Assembly (NCBI GenBank): GCA_015663855.1
Contig: DQRJ01000094.1
Span: 1 to 6,882, forward strand
Length of the DNA stretch: 6,882 nucleotides
Origin: Flavobacteriales bacterium
Lineage (GTDB): Bacteria > Bacteroidota > Bacteroidia > Flavobacteriales_D > Sanyastnellaceae
Direction: 5' to 3'
Shown piece by piece: positions 6,110 to 6,882 of the stretch. The position numbers were made by a program, and so were the translations under genes. Every line of letters begins with the position of its first letter. The first letter of the stretch is position 1. Below the pieces are notes generated by a model that searched no databases, had not been told where the DNA came from, and saw only the letters and a program-made list of their open reading frames with translations.

Positions 6110-6882
6110 TTGGCAAAAGCACGCACTCGGTTTATATGTTCCGATTGCGGAACGTCGTCATCCCAGTGGGTAGGGAAATGTCCGGGGTGTAAGGAGTGGA
6201 ATACTTTGCACGAAGAAACCGTTACCGATTCGGGTAAACGAGCTCACAGGTATTCAACTACATCTTCTCAAGGAGGGGTTCTTAGTCCTAAGGTTAGGCC
6301 ATTAGCGGAGGTGAGCATAGAAAATATTGTGCGTCTTTCTTCTGGAGAAAGCGAACTGGATAGAGTTTTAGGGGGAGGGGTCGTGCCGGGTTCGTTAATT
6401 CTTTTAGGGGGTGAGCCTGGGATAGGAAAATCTACCTTGATGCTTCAAGTGGCGATGATGGTAAGTGGATCGGGAGCTAAGGTTTTGTACGTGAGTGGGG
6501 AGGAGAGCCCGGAGCAGGTTCGGATGAGAGCTCAGCGCATAGGAACGGTTTCGCCCACGTTAATGGTTTTGCCGGAAACTCGTGTCCCGCTTGTTTTGAA
6601 CGCCCTAAAAGATGATCAGTTTTCTTTACTGGTCGTTGATTCAGTCCAAACCCTAGACCAGCCCGAGATAGACGGAGTGCCCGGTTCGGTTTCTCAAATT
6701 AGAGAGTCCGTAGCGGCAATTACGTCTTATGCTAAGTCATGTGGTTTGCCGGTATTTTTAGTGGGGCACATTACTAAAGAGGGGTCGCTTGCTGGGCCTA
6801 AGGTGCTCGAGCATATGGTGGACGTAGTTTTACAGTTCGAAGGAGATCGCAACCACGCTTATAGAATGCTTAGGGCTTCTAA
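6110..6882 (+). CDS. radA: Partial RadA (Sms), DNA repair and recombination ATPase, N-terminal part
   Basis: RecA-like ATPase that promotes branch migration and processing of recombination intermediates; related to RecA and with a Lon-protease-like C-terminal domain. The 257 complete codons here cover the N-terminal half of a protein usually near 450 residues. The zinc finger is C10-x2-C13-x10-C24-x2-C27 (CSDCG, CPGCKEW). Walker A is GEPGIGKST (101-109), followed by VSGEES, and Walker B is LLVVDSVQT with Asp177. The stretch GPKVLEHMVDVVLQFEG is typical of the family. The window ends right after 'YRMLRAS', just before the expected RadA-specific KNRFG motif. The start must be TTG at 6110: MAKxRT before the first Cys is conserved, an in-frame TAA lies at 6098-6100, and the first in-frame ATG (6437) is past Walker A. 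It follows the secreted-protein gene by 28 bp with no terminator and no clear promoter between them, so read-through is likely. AGGAG (6088-6092) is too far upstream for a normal ribosome site. Confidence 0.96.
   Translation, partial: MAKARTRFICSDCGTSSSQWVGKCPGCKEWNTLHEETVTDSGKRAHRYSTTSSQGGVLSPKVRPLAEVSIENIVRLSSGESELDRVLGGGVVPGSLILLGGEPGIGKSTLMLQVAMMVSGSGAKVLYVSGEESPEQVRMRAQRIGTVSPTLMVLPETRVPLVLNALKDDQFSLLVVDSVQTLDQPEIDGVPGSVSQIRESVAAITSYAKSCGLPVFLVGHITKEGSLAGPKVLEHMVDVVLQFEGDRNHAYRMLRAS

Overview
The window comes from a member of the Bacteroidota, most likely a marine Flavobacteriales-type bacterium. Three things support this. The large gene encodes a secreted protein ending in the gliding-motility-type C-terminal sorting domain of the type IX secretion system (T9SS), which is essentially confined to this phylum. 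The central intergenic region holds promoter elements of the Bacteroidota type (TTG / TAnnTTTG). None of the starts has a convincing Shine-Dalgarno sequence, which is common in the phylum. The lineage below phylum is inferred from the style of the proteins, not measured.

Layout: (1) 1-402, plus strand, is the C-terminal third of rlmN (23S rRNA/tRNA adenine-C2 methyltransferase), cut by the window edge. (2) 410-2200, minus strand, is complete lepA (elongation factor 4), convergent with rlmN with only 7 bp between the stops. (3) 2201-2331 is a divergent intergenic region with two back-to-back promoters, one for lepA and one for the next gene. (4) 2332-6081, plus strand, is a 1249-residue secreted protein: signal peptide, charged helical segment, NIDO-like domain, a long Cys-rich and acidic array of Ig/PKD-like modules, and a T9SS sorting domain. 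(5) 6110 to the window end, plus strand, is the first 257 codons of radA, starting at TTG and cut just before the KNRFG motif.

Three of the genes are conserved housekeeping functions: ribosome modification, translation and recombinational repair. The large surface protein is the only lineage-specific element. It sits between lepA and radA and is probably read through into radA, since the gap is 28 bp and no terminator is visible. No stretch over 300 bases lacks a gene. I see no RNA genes, mobile elements, CRISPR arrays or attachment sites. I do not see a convincing new multi-gene system; the most noteworthy object is the NIDO-containing T9SS surface protein, whose partner and role are unknown.
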